In this document: one piece after another, positions 6,929 to 15,774 of the stretch
Position numbering within the stretch: the first letter of the stretch is position 1
How the letters are laid out: the number at the start of each line of letters is the position of its first letter
Program-made: the position numbers and the translations under genes
Notes under the pieces: model-generated
What the model was told of the DNA's origin: nothing
Database searches by the model: none
The model's input: only the letters and a program-made list of their open reading frames with translations
NCBI RefSeq assembly: GCF_017163755.1
Contig: NZ_JAFIWC010000011.1
Span: 1 to 64,000, forward strand
DNA: 64,000 nucleotides
Reading direction: 5' to 3'
Source of the DNA: Xanthomonas sp.
GTDB lineage: Bacteria > Pseudomonadota > Gammaproteobacteria > Xanthomonadales > Xanthomonadaceae

Positions 6929-7270
6929 TCACATGGGCAGGCAATTTGCACCCGTGCCACAGTTGCCGTATTTAGGATCCGGGAACCGCGTCCCTAATCG
7001 TTGAAACATGCCGCTGAGCTTTATGTATTGATATCTTCCGCACATGCGGCTGCCATTGCAAAGAGTCACTTCTCGCGGATTGCCTTTGCCATCGATCCAG
7101 CTATTGACGGATTGATTGACCGTGGTTCGGATAAAGATGCTCTCTTCGGGGCCGGAGAACGAGCCCAGCGAGCAATCGTCGCACCCCCTGAATATTCCGA
7201 CATGTTCACCCGCCAGCACCACCCCACCGATCAGCAACGTCAAAAGCAGTCCCACTTTCACCTTTTGCAT
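6929..7270 (-). CDS. Small exported cysteine-rich protein, 113 aa
   Basis: The sequence begins MQKVKVGLLLTLLIGGVVLA, a clear signal peptide, and the mature part has six cysteines (GCDDC, LCNGSRMC and NCGTGANC pairs), probably disulphide-bonded in the periplasm or outside the cell. AGGAG before the ATG at 7270 fixes the start; longer upstream reading is not supported. The gene starts 19 bp after the stop of the 270-aa gene on the same strand, so the two likely form an operon. It lies in the cargo between the two copies of the exoprotein 3' end. No family is recognised. Confidence 0.65.
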   Translation of the reverse strand: MQKVKVGLLLTLLIGGVVLAGEHVGIFRGCDDCSLGSFSGPEESIFIRTTVNQSVNSWIDGKGNPREVTLCNGSRMCGRYQYIKLSGMFQRLGTRFPDPKYGNCGTGANCLPM

Positions 7271-7289
7271 CGGACTCTCCTTGTGTTGA

Positions 7290-8102
7290 CTACATTGAAC
7301 CCGCCAAACGCCGCGCGCGCTCCAGCTGCTGAGCCGACAGTTGTTTTTGTTCCGCCTGCACCAGACTGGCTGCGCCGTTGCTTCGAGCCTTTTTCTGGTA
7401 TGCAAGCAGGTACGCATGGGCCACAACCGGATCTCTTACCCCGAAAATGTCCGAAGAATAGATATCGTAGGCGTTGTACAAAGCGTCCGCCCTGCCAGTC
7501 CGAGCGGCAGTCTCGGCAAAAAAGACCGCGTTTCGCTTGAATTCCCTAGAAGTATCGTCTCTTTTCAGGGCTGCTTCCGACGCAACAAAATCGGCGGCAA
7601 TGGCCCGATAATTGATCTGCGCATCCAGTATCCCCGCCCTGGCAGCATTGGAAACGAGGTCGTATCTAACTTCAGACGTATCGCCCAGGCCTGCGCAAGC
7701 CGCTGACGCGTCGTCGATTTCCTTGGCAGCTGACACTTTTTGAAGCTCGGACATGCCGTTCATGTCGCCATTGACGAGCTGATCTTCGGCAGCCTCTATG
7801 TTCCTGCAATTAAAGAGTGCTTCTGCGACGCCATACGCCAACGCAGGATCATCTTTGGCCTGGTGTCCGAGCGAGACCAGCTGTTCAGTCAGGGGGGTGC
7901 CGAGAGAAATTTTCTTGCCACCGCGATCCCCGTGGGGAGACGAGGGGGGAGGTGCGTTCCCGATAGTGCGCTCGCTCTGCGCGACCGCCGCCGATGGCGG
8001 CAATGTCGCTCCGGATTCATCCTTCTCGCGCCACATCGTCCAGGCGAAGATTATGGCCGCACCAATCAATGATATTGCGATCAAGAGCCTATAGGTTTTC
8101 AC
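7290..8102 (-). CDS. Membrane-anchored helical-repeat protein, 270 aa
   Basis: An N-terminal hydrophobic segment (about residues 5-25, LLIAISLIGAAIIFAW) anchors the protein in the inner membrane with the rest in the periplasm. After a low-complexity linker, residues 70-260 consist of short helical pairs (ALAYGVAEALFNC, AGILDAQINYRAI, TGRADALYNAYDI), reminiscent of Sel1/TPR solenoids. GTG at 8102 is preferred because AAGGAG lies 5 nt upstream; a GTG two codons earlier is too close to it. It is followed by the 113-aa exported protein. A pairing of these two, such as an exported protein with its periplasmic partner, is conceivable but unproven. Confidence 0.6.
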   Translation of the reverse strand: MKTYRLLIAISLIGAAIIFAWTMWREKDESGATLPPSAAVAQSERTIGNAPPPSSPHGDRGGKKISLGTPLTEQLVSLGHQAKDDPALAYGVAEALFNCRNIEAAEDQLVNGDMNGMSELQKVSAAKEIDDASAACAGLGDTSEVRYDLVSNAARAGILDAQINYRAIAADFVASEAALKRDDTSREFKRNAVFFAETAARTGRADALYNAYDIYSSDIFGVRDPVVAHAYLLAYQKKARSNGAASLVQAEQKQLSAQQLERARRLAGSM

Positions 8103-8459
8103 AAGCACTCCTTTACTTGCTACGTGCTGATACGCCGGTTACAGCTTGAACGAGGCGCTCCATGCGCCTGATAGTACAGAAAGGCTACCCAAGCGCAACG
8201 GCCTCGGGCGAGAAGGCGGCCCCGTTTTTTTTTCGTCGCTCAAGCCGGCAAAGCACGGGCTGAGTCAATGAGCGGCTTGAACGCGGTTTAGGCTCTAAGT
8301 CTCCCGGAACTTAAGCCTGTCGAAGGAAGCTGCGGCGCCACTGTCGCGATCCCGATCCATCCGACGAGCAGAAAGAGGCGAGCGCGCGCAGCGAACACGC
8401 TGGCGGCCAGATCCGCCAATCTGCATCGGACCGGCGCGCAAGGGCGCGCCGGCATCCGT
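8103..8459. other. Intergenic region upstream of the cargo operon
   Basis: No gene is supported here. The stretch should hold the promoter of the 270-aa gene. It contains a run of nine T residues on the plus strand near 8226-8235 and a strong hairpin at 8431-8452, described separately. Confidence 0.5.
8431..8452 (-). terminator. Hairpin after the LamG exoprotein gene
   Basis: CCGGCGCGC (8431-8439) and GCGCGCCGG (8444-8452) pair perfectly across a 4-nt loop, 8 bp beyond the stop codon of the minus-strand exoprotein gene. There is no T tract, so it may act as an mRNA 3'-end stabiliser or a weak terminator. Confidence 0.45.
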
Positions 8460-11400
8460 TCATGGCACAACGAGCTTGTTGTTGAGTTGCGTGACCTCCG
8501 CGACCTCCCCTTCCGTCGCCACCCGCAACCGCGCACCCTCGCCGCTAACGCCACCCGGCATCGCCAACCGCACCATCGCCGTCTTCGCCTCCATATCCCG
8601 CGGCGCCTCCAACGCAGGAAACGCCGCCCGCGCCAATTCCCGGCCACGCGCGTCTTCCAGCACCACGAACCCCGCCGGCGCATCCGCATGGCCGAGGCTG
8701 TGCACGGTGACCTCGATGGCATCGGCGCTCACCCGCACATCGCCACGCCCAATCCCCAAATCCGGCCGCTGCTCGACGGGCATCGCCGCAGGCGCGACCA
8801 GTTCGAACTCCATCACCACCGTCTTGCCGGCCGGGAATTCCACGTCCACCGCCCCACTCTTCTCGAACGCGAACTCGCGCGTGGCGGCCTTGTCGTCGAT
8901 GCGCCCGTCGCCATCGCGATCGATGCCCGAGCGCATGCGCCATTGCCCGGCCGCCACATTCCACCCGGTCATCTGCGCACGCTGCAGTTTGCCGTCGAGG
9001 TTGTGGCCGATGACGGTGAAGCGGTCCTGGCGCGGCTTGGGCAGCAGCAGGGCGACCTGCACGGCGCCTTCGGGGTCGGCGAAGCGCCAGCTGACGGTGT
9101 GGCCGGGGTAGGTCTGGTTGCGCTTGAGCGCCACGCCGCCCAGGCGGGCGCGCTGCAGGTTCACGGTGGGCGATTCGACGCGGTCGCTCCACCAGTGGCC
9201 TTCGGTGTTCATGTAGAAGCTCTGCAGCTTGTCGCGGGTCTCGGCGCGGTACAGCGCTTCCAGGTAGCGCGTGTCGCCGCTGGCTTCCCAGGCCACGTGG
9301 TGGGCGAAGTCGGGGGCCGCGTCGGGCTGGGCGGCGGCCTTGGCCAGGTCGGCGCCCCAGCTGTCGCGCTTGCCGAGCAGGTCGAGGAAATTTTCGTTGA
9401 GGATCGACAGTCCCGCCGGGCCGGCGTTGGCCACGCGGTAGTCGATGGGCTTGAGGTAGCGCGCCTCGCCGGTCCAGCGGTAGGCGGCCCAGAAGGTGTG
9501 CAGGGTGTCGGCGCCGCCGCTGCCTTCGAACAGTTCGCCGCCGCGGGTCTTGCCGGTTTTCCAGTTGATCTCGTTGGGCAGCGCCCACTGGCCCTTGGCA
9601 TTGGTGTAGGCGTGGGCGAGGTAGCCGTCGGCCAGGCCGGCGACGAGGCGGCGGCTGCTGGGGTCGGCGTTGTAGCCGCCCAGCAGCAGCGCCGGGTGCA
9701 GCACCGGGAACGAGTAGGGTTTCTGCCACTGCCAGTTCGGTTCGCGGTAGACCTTGCGCCCGCCGAACCAGTTGCTGGCGAACAGCAGGTGGCCGTGCGG
9801 GTTGACCTGGATGACGCTGTCGAAGGCCTTGACGGTTTCCATCAGCCGCTCGACGGTGAGCGGGTCGCCCCAGTTGAGGTAGAGCAGCGCGCTGTTGAGG
9901 TTGATGCCTTCCTCGTAGGCGTGCAGTTCGTCGGTCTCGATGGTGGACAGACCGCCGGCGAACATGCCGTTGCGGTAGTTGGCCTCGGACAGCGCGCGCA
10001 TCGAGGCGTTGAGCTTGTCCGGGTCCACGCCCATCAGCGCCACGCCAGGCCATTGCTGCACCAGGTCCGAGTCGTCGGAGATGCCGCCGCCGAAGTCGCC
10101 GTAGTCCACCTGGCGCTGGTCGATCCACCAGCGGATGTAGCGGCGCGTGGCCTTGAGGTCTTCCAGCTGCCAGAACGCCCAGCCGGGCACGCCCTTGGGC
10201 GGGGTGGGCAGTTCGACCGGCAACGCGCCCTGGTTGCCGTAGCTGATGTCGTTCCAGTATTCGCGGCCGAGCGCGTTGTCGGGGTCCACGCGCAGCAGGT
10301 CGGTGATGTCCGCGTCCAGGCGCTTGTACAGCAGCTGGCGCTTGGAGGTGGTGTGTTCCTCGACCAGGAAGCCCCAGTTGTCCTTGACCTGGTTGAAGCG
10401 GTCGGCGACGTGCTCGGCCCTGGCCTGCGCGCGCGGCTTGAACAGCAGCCGGACCTGCGCGCCGTCCAGCGCGCGCGCGTCGAAGCCGGGCGCGGCCGAG
10501 GCGATGCTGAGCATCAGGCTGTCGTCGGTGAGGATGCGGTCGCGCAGGTCCAGCCACAGCGTGCGCGCCTGGCCCGGTGCCACCGACACCGACACGTCGA
10601 GCATGTCGCGCGCCGGCCAGATCGGGTCCTTGATGCGGAGGTTGAGCGGGATCAGGCCGTCGTGGGTGGCCGGCAGGTCCAGCGCCGGCAGGTCGATGGC
10701 GATGCCGTCCAGGCCGTCGTGCATGTTCTCCCAGCCGTAGGACCAGCTGCGCATCAGCGGCTGGTCCGGCGGCGGATCGCCGAGGCTGGACGGGATCAGC
10801 ACGTGCACGACCGGCCGCGATGGCGTGGCGGGTGTTTCGTCGCCGCGCTTGCGTGCCGGCGCCTTGGCCGGCAGCGCGACCACGGTGCTGCGCTCGCCCG
10901 GCGTGTAGCGGCCGGCGATGTAGCCGCGCAAGGCGGCCAGGTTGGCGTAGTCCGGGGCGGTGTCGCTGCGCACGGTGTAGCTGAGCGTGGCGCTGGCTTG
11001 CGGCGGTGCGCCGGCGCTGACGTCGTAGGCCCAGATCTCCTGGATCGGGGTTTCCTGCGCGGTGTTGGCGAAGCGCAGGGTGCCGCCGCGGCGGCGCTCG
11101 AACTCATCGACGCTGCGCACGGTGCCTTGGCTGCGCTGGAACAGCGGCGCGGGCGTTTCGCCACCGGCCGCGTAGCTGGCCTGGCCGAACGCGGCGCCGC
11201 GGATCTCGATGCGGCTGAACGGCTCGTCGGGCAGCGCCAGGTCCAGCGCCTTGCCGCCTTCGACGTAGGTGTTCCAGTCCGGCAGCTGGAAGTAGTCGTC
11301 GCGCCCGGGCAGGCGCGAGCGGTTGTAGACGCCGGGCCAGGTGGTCTCGGCGATGCCGTCGGTGGCCTTCCACATCCACTGCTTGAGGTCCTTGGCGTCG

Positions 11401-12287
11401 GCGAACTCGACCTTGCGGATGCGCGTGGACGGCGCCTGCAGCGCCGGCGGCGCGCGGCCGTGGTCCCAGCCGTAGCGGTGCAGCCAGGCGTTGCGCGCGG
11501 CGTCTTCGCGCGGCAGTTCGGCCGTGCGCGGTTCCTGCTGACGCGCCAGGGCGGTGGCGCCGGCCGCGTCGAGCATGCGGTCGTAGATGCGGATTTCGTC
11601 GAAGTCGCTGCCGCGCAGGAAGTTGTAGCGGCTCTGCACCTGGTGCGGCGACATCACCCGCCCGGCCAGGCCGAACTGGTCCAGCGCGGCGTCGAAGTCG
11701 AGCGAGCCGCCATCGGCGCAGGCCTGCGCGCACTCGGCGCGCGCGGCTTCCTTGCCGTCCACGTACAGGCGCACGCCGCGGGTTTCGTCCCAGGCGAAGG
11801 CCAGGTGCGTCCAGTCGCTGGCCGCAGGATTCTTGTCGAGCTTGAACGACACGCGGGTGCGCGCCAGGTTGGCGTCGGTGACGAAGGCGTCGAAGCCGTG
11901 GCCGTTCCAGTCGATGCGCAGCCAGGCCATGTCCCAGCTGCTGTGGTCGGCGTAGCCGACGCGGAAGATCACGAACGGCGCTTCGCCCACGGGGTAGCGC
12001 GAACGCCAGAAGAACGACAGCGTGCCGCGCTGGGTGTACAGGTTGCCGGGGGCGTTCCAGGCGAGGACGCCGTCGTCGGCCCATTCGATGGCCTGGCCTT
12101 TGACGCCGGTGGGGACCAGCGCGACCTTGTCGCGGAAATTGGGTTTGGCGTCGCCTTGGGCGATGTCGGCGTCGAAGCCTTGGTCGGCGGAGACGCGGAA
12201 CAGGAGTTCGGGTGCTGCGGTGGGTGCGGGTGCGGCGACGGCCGGGAGTGCCAGGCAGGACAGCGCGCCCAGGCAGCGGACCATCAT
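8460..12287 (-). CDS. LamG-domain exoprotein, probably glycan-active, ~1275 aa
   Basis: After a signal peptide (CLGALSCLALPAVAA) the first third contains a LamG/concanavalin-like jelly-roll (about residues 45-220: SRYPVGEAPFVIFRVGYAD, LYVDGKEA, FDEIRIYDRML). The middle and C-terminal parts look like a helical barrel (FWAAYRWTGEARYLKP, ALLLGGYNADPSSRRL) followed by a beta-rich CARDB-like tail. This layout suits a secreted or periplasmic polysaccharide-binding or -degrading enzyme; no catalytic residues were assigned. The start at 12287 (ATG-ATG) is chosen because further upstream the frame only reads through intergenic REP palindromes. It shares orientation and locus with the TonB receptor, and KdgK is nearby, consistent with glycan utilisation. 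A truncated copy of its 3' end lies at 5943-6839. Confidence 0.75.
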   Translation of the reverse strand: MMVRCLGALSCLALPAVAAPAPTAAPELLFRVSADQGFDADIAQGDAKPNFRDKVALVPTGVKGQAIEWADDGVLAWNAPGNLYTQRGTLSFFWRSRYPVGEAPFVIFRVGYADHSSWDMAWLRIDWNGHGFDAFVTDANLARTRVSFKLDKNPAASDWTHLAFAWDETRGVRLYVDGKEAARAECAQACADGGSLDFDAALDQFGLAGRVMSPHQVQSRYNFLRGSDFDEIRIYDRMLDAAGATALARQQEPRTAELPREDAARNAWLHRYGWDHGRAPPALQAPSTRIRKVEFADAKDLKQWMWKATDGIAETTWPGVYNRSRLPGRDDYFQLPDWNTYVEGGKALDLALPDEPFSRIEIRGAAFGQASYAAGGETPAPLFQRSQGTVRSVDEFERRRGGTLRFANTAQETPIQEIWAYDVSAGAPPQASATLSYTVRSDTAPDYANLAALRGYIAGRYTPGERSTVVALPAKAPARKRGDETPATPSRPVVHVLIPSSLGDPPPDQPLMRSWSYGWENMHDGLDGIAIDLPALDLPATHDGLIPLNLRIKDPIWPARDMLDVSVSVAPGQARTLWLDLRDRILTDDSLMLSIASAAPGFDARALDGAQVRLLFKPRAQARAEHVADRFNQVKDNWGFLVEEHTTSKRQLLYKRLDADITDLLRVDPDNALGREYWNDISYGNQGALPVELPTPPKGVPGWAFWQLEDLKATRRYIRWWIDQRQVDYGDFGGGISDDSDLVQQWPGVALMGVDPDKLNASMRALSEANYRNGMFAGGLSTIETDELHAYEEGINLNSALLYLNWGDPLTVERLMETVKAFDSVIQVNPHGHLLFASNWFGGRKVYREPNWQWQKPYSFPVLHPALLLGGYNADPSSRRLVAGLADGYLAHAYTNAKGQWALPNEINWKTGKTRGGELFEGSGGADTLHTFWAAYRWTGEARYLKPIDYRVANAGPAGLSILNENFLDLLGKRDSWGADLAKAAAQPDAAPDFAHHVAWEASGDTRYLEALYRAETRDKLQSFYMNTEGHWWSDRVESPTVNLQRARLGGVALKRNQTYPGHTVSWRFADPEGAVQVALLLPKPRQDRFTVIGHNLDGKLQRAQMTGWNVAAGQWRMRSGIDRDGDGRIDDKAATREFAFEKSGAVDVEFPAGKTVVMEFELVAPAAMPVEQRPDLGIGRGDVRVSADAIEVTVHSLGHADAPAGFVVLEDARGRELARAAFPALEAPRDMEAKTAMVRLAMPGGVSGEGARLRVATEGEVAEVTQLNNKLVVP

Positions 12288-12381
12288 GCGCGTGCCGGTA
12301 CTGGGGCGTTTTCGTTGCGGGTGGAGACCTGTCCGCGTGGACCATTGCGCGTGCGGCGCAATATCGGCGGACTGTGGGTGC

Positions 12382-12472
12382 CTGTCGCGGCTGAAGCCGC
12401 TCCTACAGGGGGGTGTTTCGGCTGCGATGGGGTTTGTCGGTAGAGCCCGTCGCGACTGAAGTCGCTCCCACA
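12382..12472. repeat. Two REP-type palindromic units
   Basis: Units at 12382-12408 (TGTCGCGGCTGAAGCCGCTC core) and 12449-12472 (GTCGCGACTGAAGTCGCTCC core) are members of the abundant xanthomonad intergenic palindrome. Open frames across them translate to CRSGFSRD-like strings that are not protein. They occupy the gap 12288-12671 between the TonB receptor gene and the exoprotein gene. Confidence 0.8.
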
Positions 12473-12671
12473 CTGTGGTCATGGCGCCGATAGCGCGAGT
12501 GGCAGCGCGGGCGGCGCTGCGGCGGATTGCCTCTTCCATATCGCTCCTTTGCGATCGCCGTGTGCGCGTGCCGCCGCATGGCGATCCTCGCTACCCCCGA
12601 CCCGGCGAGTATGCAGGCAGCGGCGCACTGCCGGTGCCGCGCGCGAGGCGCGACACCGGTGGGCGCAGACT

Positions 12672-15473
12672 TCAGAACTTGTAGCGCATGCCGAGCAGGT
12701 ACTGGCGGCCGGTCTCGGTGTACTGCAGAGGCAGCTGGCCGGTGCGCGGCGAGGACACCCATTCGTCGGAAGCTTCGTTGGTGAGGTTGATGCCTTCCAG
12801 GCTCAGCTCCAGCTGCTTGCTGATCTTGTAGCGCAGCGATGCATCGATGATGGTGGTGCCGGTCATGCCGTGCACGCCATCCAAGTTGAATCCCGCTTCG
12901 GTGCCCGGCGCCTGGGTCAGGTAGTCGTCACGGTTGGTGGCCGACACACGCGCTGCGAAGGATTCGCCTTCGTAGAACAGCGTGGCGTTCCACGACGAAC
13001 GCGACAGCCCGAGCAGGTCGTTCTTCATCACCGGGGCGCCGCTGCTTGCCAGGTACTGGATCTGCGAATCGACCCAGGTGTAGTTGAGCTGCACGCCCAG
13101 GTTGGCCCACTTGCCCGGCAGGAAGGTAAATGGCTGTACGTAGTTTGCTTCCACACCCTTGAGCTCGCCGCCGGGCGTATTCAACGGGATGCTGAAAGTG
13201 AAATCGTCGTTGACGCCCGCTCCGGTGCCTTCCAGCAACGAGGCCGGCAGGCCGCTGCTTGAGTACGGACGTACCTCGCGCGCGGTCTGGATGAAGCTTT
13301 CGATGTCCTTGTAGAACAGGCCCACACCGAGCATCGCGCCTTCGTTGAAGTACCATTCCAGGCCGAGGTCGACGTTGGTGGCTTCGATCGGGTCCAGATC
13401 CGGATTACCGCCGGCCACGGTGCGCGCGCCCCCGGCCACGGCCACGGTCACGCCGGGCGTGAGGCTACCCAGGCCTGGACGCGACATCACCTTGGCCGCG
13501 CCCAGACGCAGCAGCAGGTCCGGGTTCAACTCGGCGACCAGGTTGAACGAGGGCAGCGTGTTGTTGTACTTGCGGCTCACGGTGGTCAGCGCAGGTACGT
13601 TGTTGATCAGCGCATAGCCGGTGGATTCCTGCTCGGTACGCACGTAGCGCACGCCGAAGTTGCCCGACAGCGGGATCGGTCCCAGGTCGGTGGAGAACTC
13701 ACCCATCAGCCATGCGCCGCGGTCTTTTTCTTCGACGCTGCGGCTGTTGTTGACCCGCGGGGCCACGGCGAAGATGCCGCTGTTGCTGTAGATGTCGAAC
13801 AGGTCGGCCACTGCATCCAGGTTGGGCACCACCCAATTGCCCGGGCTGCCGTTGATACCCTTGAGCCCGGCCTGTTCGGTCAGGTCCGCGGGCACGATGC
13901 GCGTGCCGTTGGCGAAGGTCGGCACGGCCCCCTCGTTGGCCCGGCGAAGTTCGACGGTACTGAAGGTGTAGTCCTTGGCCAGCACGCCACCCTTGAGGCG
14001 GAAGCCAGGGCTGATGTTCCAGTTGAAGTCGATCTGGCCGGTATCGAAGTCGTTGTCTACCGACTGCGGACGCAGACGAATTTCAGCCAGCTCCCAACCG
14101 GTGGGATCGGTCGGGTCGATGCCGTAGTTCAGCACCGGCGCGCGGCTGTTGTTGCGGTAGTCGTAGCTGTAGCCGTCGACGTCGTACTTGTCCATGATGA
14201 TGGTGGTCTGCACCGGGTTCTCGTGCGCGGAGCGCGAGGTGCCAATGCGGCCAGACACGGAGAAGGCATCGTTGAAACGATGTTCGACATCCAGGCTGAT
14301 CTGCCTGAACTCGGTATTCCATTCGTCGTGGCGGTTCTCGGTGCGGACGTCGACGTTGTCGAACTCGCCGTATACCAACGCATTGTTGCGAATCTCGCCA
14401 TTGCGCACGACCGTGGCCGGCTTGCCATCGCGCTCGGGGCGGCGCGGAACGCCGGTATCGCGACTGCGGCTGAACGAGATCGCCTCGATGTAGTGCTCGT
14501 CGCGCTCGGCATCGATCTTGGAGTACAGCGCATCCAGCGACACGGTGGTACGGTCGGTGGGCTTCCATTGCAACGAGCCGGTGACACCCAGGCGCTGCTG
14601 GTCGTGTTCCAACTGGACATAGCGCGGAAAACGCGGGTGGTAGACGTCGGCCGAACGCGCTGCGGCGAATGGCGAAGTCGCGCTGAAACCGCCGTTGCTC
14701 GGGCCATTGGCCCAGCGGCCGCTGTTGGAGCCTTCTTCCAGCACTTGGCGTTCGGTATAGGCCACCGAGAATAGTGCACCAAACGTATTGTCGGCCCAGG
14801 TATTGGAGATCAATGTGGCCACGCGCGGGCTGGCCTTTTCGGCCATCGCGTTGTAGCTGGCCTGGCCGCTGGCGGCAAAGGTGAAGCCGTTGTAATCGAA
14901 CGGACGCGCGGTACGCAGGTCGACGGTGGCGCCCAGCGAGCCCTCTTCCACATCGGCCGATGCCGTCTTGCGGGCGATCAGCTGCGAGAACAGGTCCGAG
15001 GCGAATACGTTGAAGTCGAAGCCGCGGCCGCGGTTGGTACCGCCGCTCTGGTCGCCGGCACCCACGGTGGTGAGCGCCTCCATGCCATTGATGCGCACGC
15101 GGGTGAACTCCGGTCCCAGACCACGCACGGTGATAGCACGACCTTCGCCGGCATCACGGGTGATCACCACGCCGGGAATGCGCTGCAGCGACTCGGCCAG
15201 GTTGAGGTCGGGGAACTTGCCGATGTCCTCGGCGACGATGGCGTCCACCACGCCGGCTTCGCCGCGCTTGATGTCCAGCGCCTTCTCGACGCTGGCGCGG
15301 TACCCGGTGACGGTGATGGTGTCCAGGTCGACCGCCGGGTCCGACGAGGCGGCGGGCGCGGCCTGGGGCGCGGCGGCGTCCTGGGCGAAAGCGGTGCCGG
15401 CCTGCAGGGCCAGGGCGATCGAGAGCGCGAGCAAGGTAACCGGTGTCTTCCGGCTAGCGGTACGAGATTGCAT
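12672..15473 (-). CDS. TonB-dependent receptor, Xanthomonas/Caulobacter type
   Basis: This 933-aa outer-membrane receptor has a signal peptide ending TAFAQ, a TonB-box-like DTITVTGYR (about residues 50-58), a plug domain (AESLQRIPGVVITRDAGEGR, VRGLGPEFTRVRINGMEAL) and a 22-strand barrel ending in the outer-membrane signature YLLGMRYKF with terminal Phe. These features match the TIGR01782-type receptors used for carbohydrates in xanthomonads. GGAGG 5 nt before the ATG at 15473 sets the start. It needs the TonB-ExbB-ExbD complex encoded at 57-59 kb. The exoprotein gene follows on the same strand and KDG kinase is divergent, so a glycan containing uronic acids is a reasonable guess as substrate source; the ligand cannot be read from sequence. 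Confidence 0.9.
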   Translation of the reverse strand: MQSRTASRKTPVTLLALSIALALQAGTAFAQDAAAPQAAPAASSDPAVDLDTITVTGYRASVEKALDIKRGEAGVVDAIVAEDIGKFPDLNLAESLQRIPGVVITRDAGEGRAITVRGLGPEFTRVRINGMEALTTVGAGDQSGGTNRGRGFDFNVFASDLFSQLIARKTASADVEEGSLGATVDLRTARPFDYNGFTFAASGQASYNAMAEKASPRVATLISNTWADNTFGALFSVAYTERQVLEEGSNSGRWANGPSNGGFSATSPFAAARSADVYHPRFPRYVQLEHDQQRLGVTGSLQWKPTDRTTVSLDALYSKIDAERDEHYIEAISFSRSRDTGVPRRPERDGKPATVVRNGEIRNNALVYGEFDNVDVRTENRHDEWNTEFRQISLDVEHRFNDAFSVSGRIGTSRSAHENPVQTTIIMDKYDVDGYSYDYRNNSRAPVLNYGIDPTDPTGWELAEIRLRPQSVDNDFDTGQIDFNWNISPGFRLKGGVLAKDYTFSTVELRRANEGAVPTFANGTRIVPADLTEQAGLKGINGSPGNWVVPNLDAVADLFDIYSNSGIFAVAPRVNNSRSVEEKDRGAWLMGEFSTDLGPIPLSGNFGVRYVRTEQESTGYALINNVPALTTVSRKYNNTLPSFNLVAELNPDLLLRLGAAKVMSRPGLGSLTPGVTVAVAGGARTVAGGNPDLDPIEATNVDLGLEWYFNEGAMLGVGLFYKDIESFIQTAREVRPYSSSGLPASLLEGTGAGVNDDFTFSIPLNTPGGELKGVEANYVQPFTFLPGKWANLGVQLNYTWVDSQIQYLASSGAPVMKNDLLGLSRSSWNATLFYEGESFAARVSATNRDDYLTQAPGTEAGFNLDGVHGMTGTTIIDASLRYKISKQLELSLEGINLTNEASDEWVSSPRTGQLPLQYTETGRQYLLGMRYKF

Positions 15474-15774
15474 GTCCTCCCCTCCCAAGGGTTACATGAA
15501 CTGCGTTGTTTCGGTGGGTGTTGCCGCGGATGACACCGCTGGTCAAAAACGACGTTAACAGCTGTGAAACGTTGCGGCATCTTGCAGCGCAGCACGAAGA
15601 GGCGGTAAATCCCGGGTTTCGCGCAGGGCGCGCCGCGGGACCGGTGCGGCCGCCGCTTGCCGGCCGCCGTTGGCCCCGGGCTAGAATGACACCGATGGTC
15701 ACGATATCCGGATGTCGCGGCCGCGCCGCTTGGCGTCATCCTTCCCTCCTCCCCAGCGACGGAAACCCCGTGTC
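15474..15774. promoter_or_regulatory. Divergent promoter region of TonB receptor and kdgK
   Basis: About 300 bp separate the two divergent starts, so the promoters and any operator for both genes must lie here. An AACGACGTTAAC stretch around 15548-15560 has dyad character, but I cannot assign a regulator to it. No gene is supported. Confidence 0.4.

Noticed and set aside
8487-12443. 1318-codon open frame on the plus strand opposite the LamG exoprotein
   Set aside because: It is a shadow produced by high GC content opposite a real gene with a signal peptide and domains; its product is His/Gly/Val/Gln-rich low-complexity sequence with no ribosome binding site.
12288-12539. N-terminal extension of the LamG exoprotein
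   Set aside because: It reads through two REP palindromes (CRSGFSRD-like translation), and a normal signal peptide begins at 12287.
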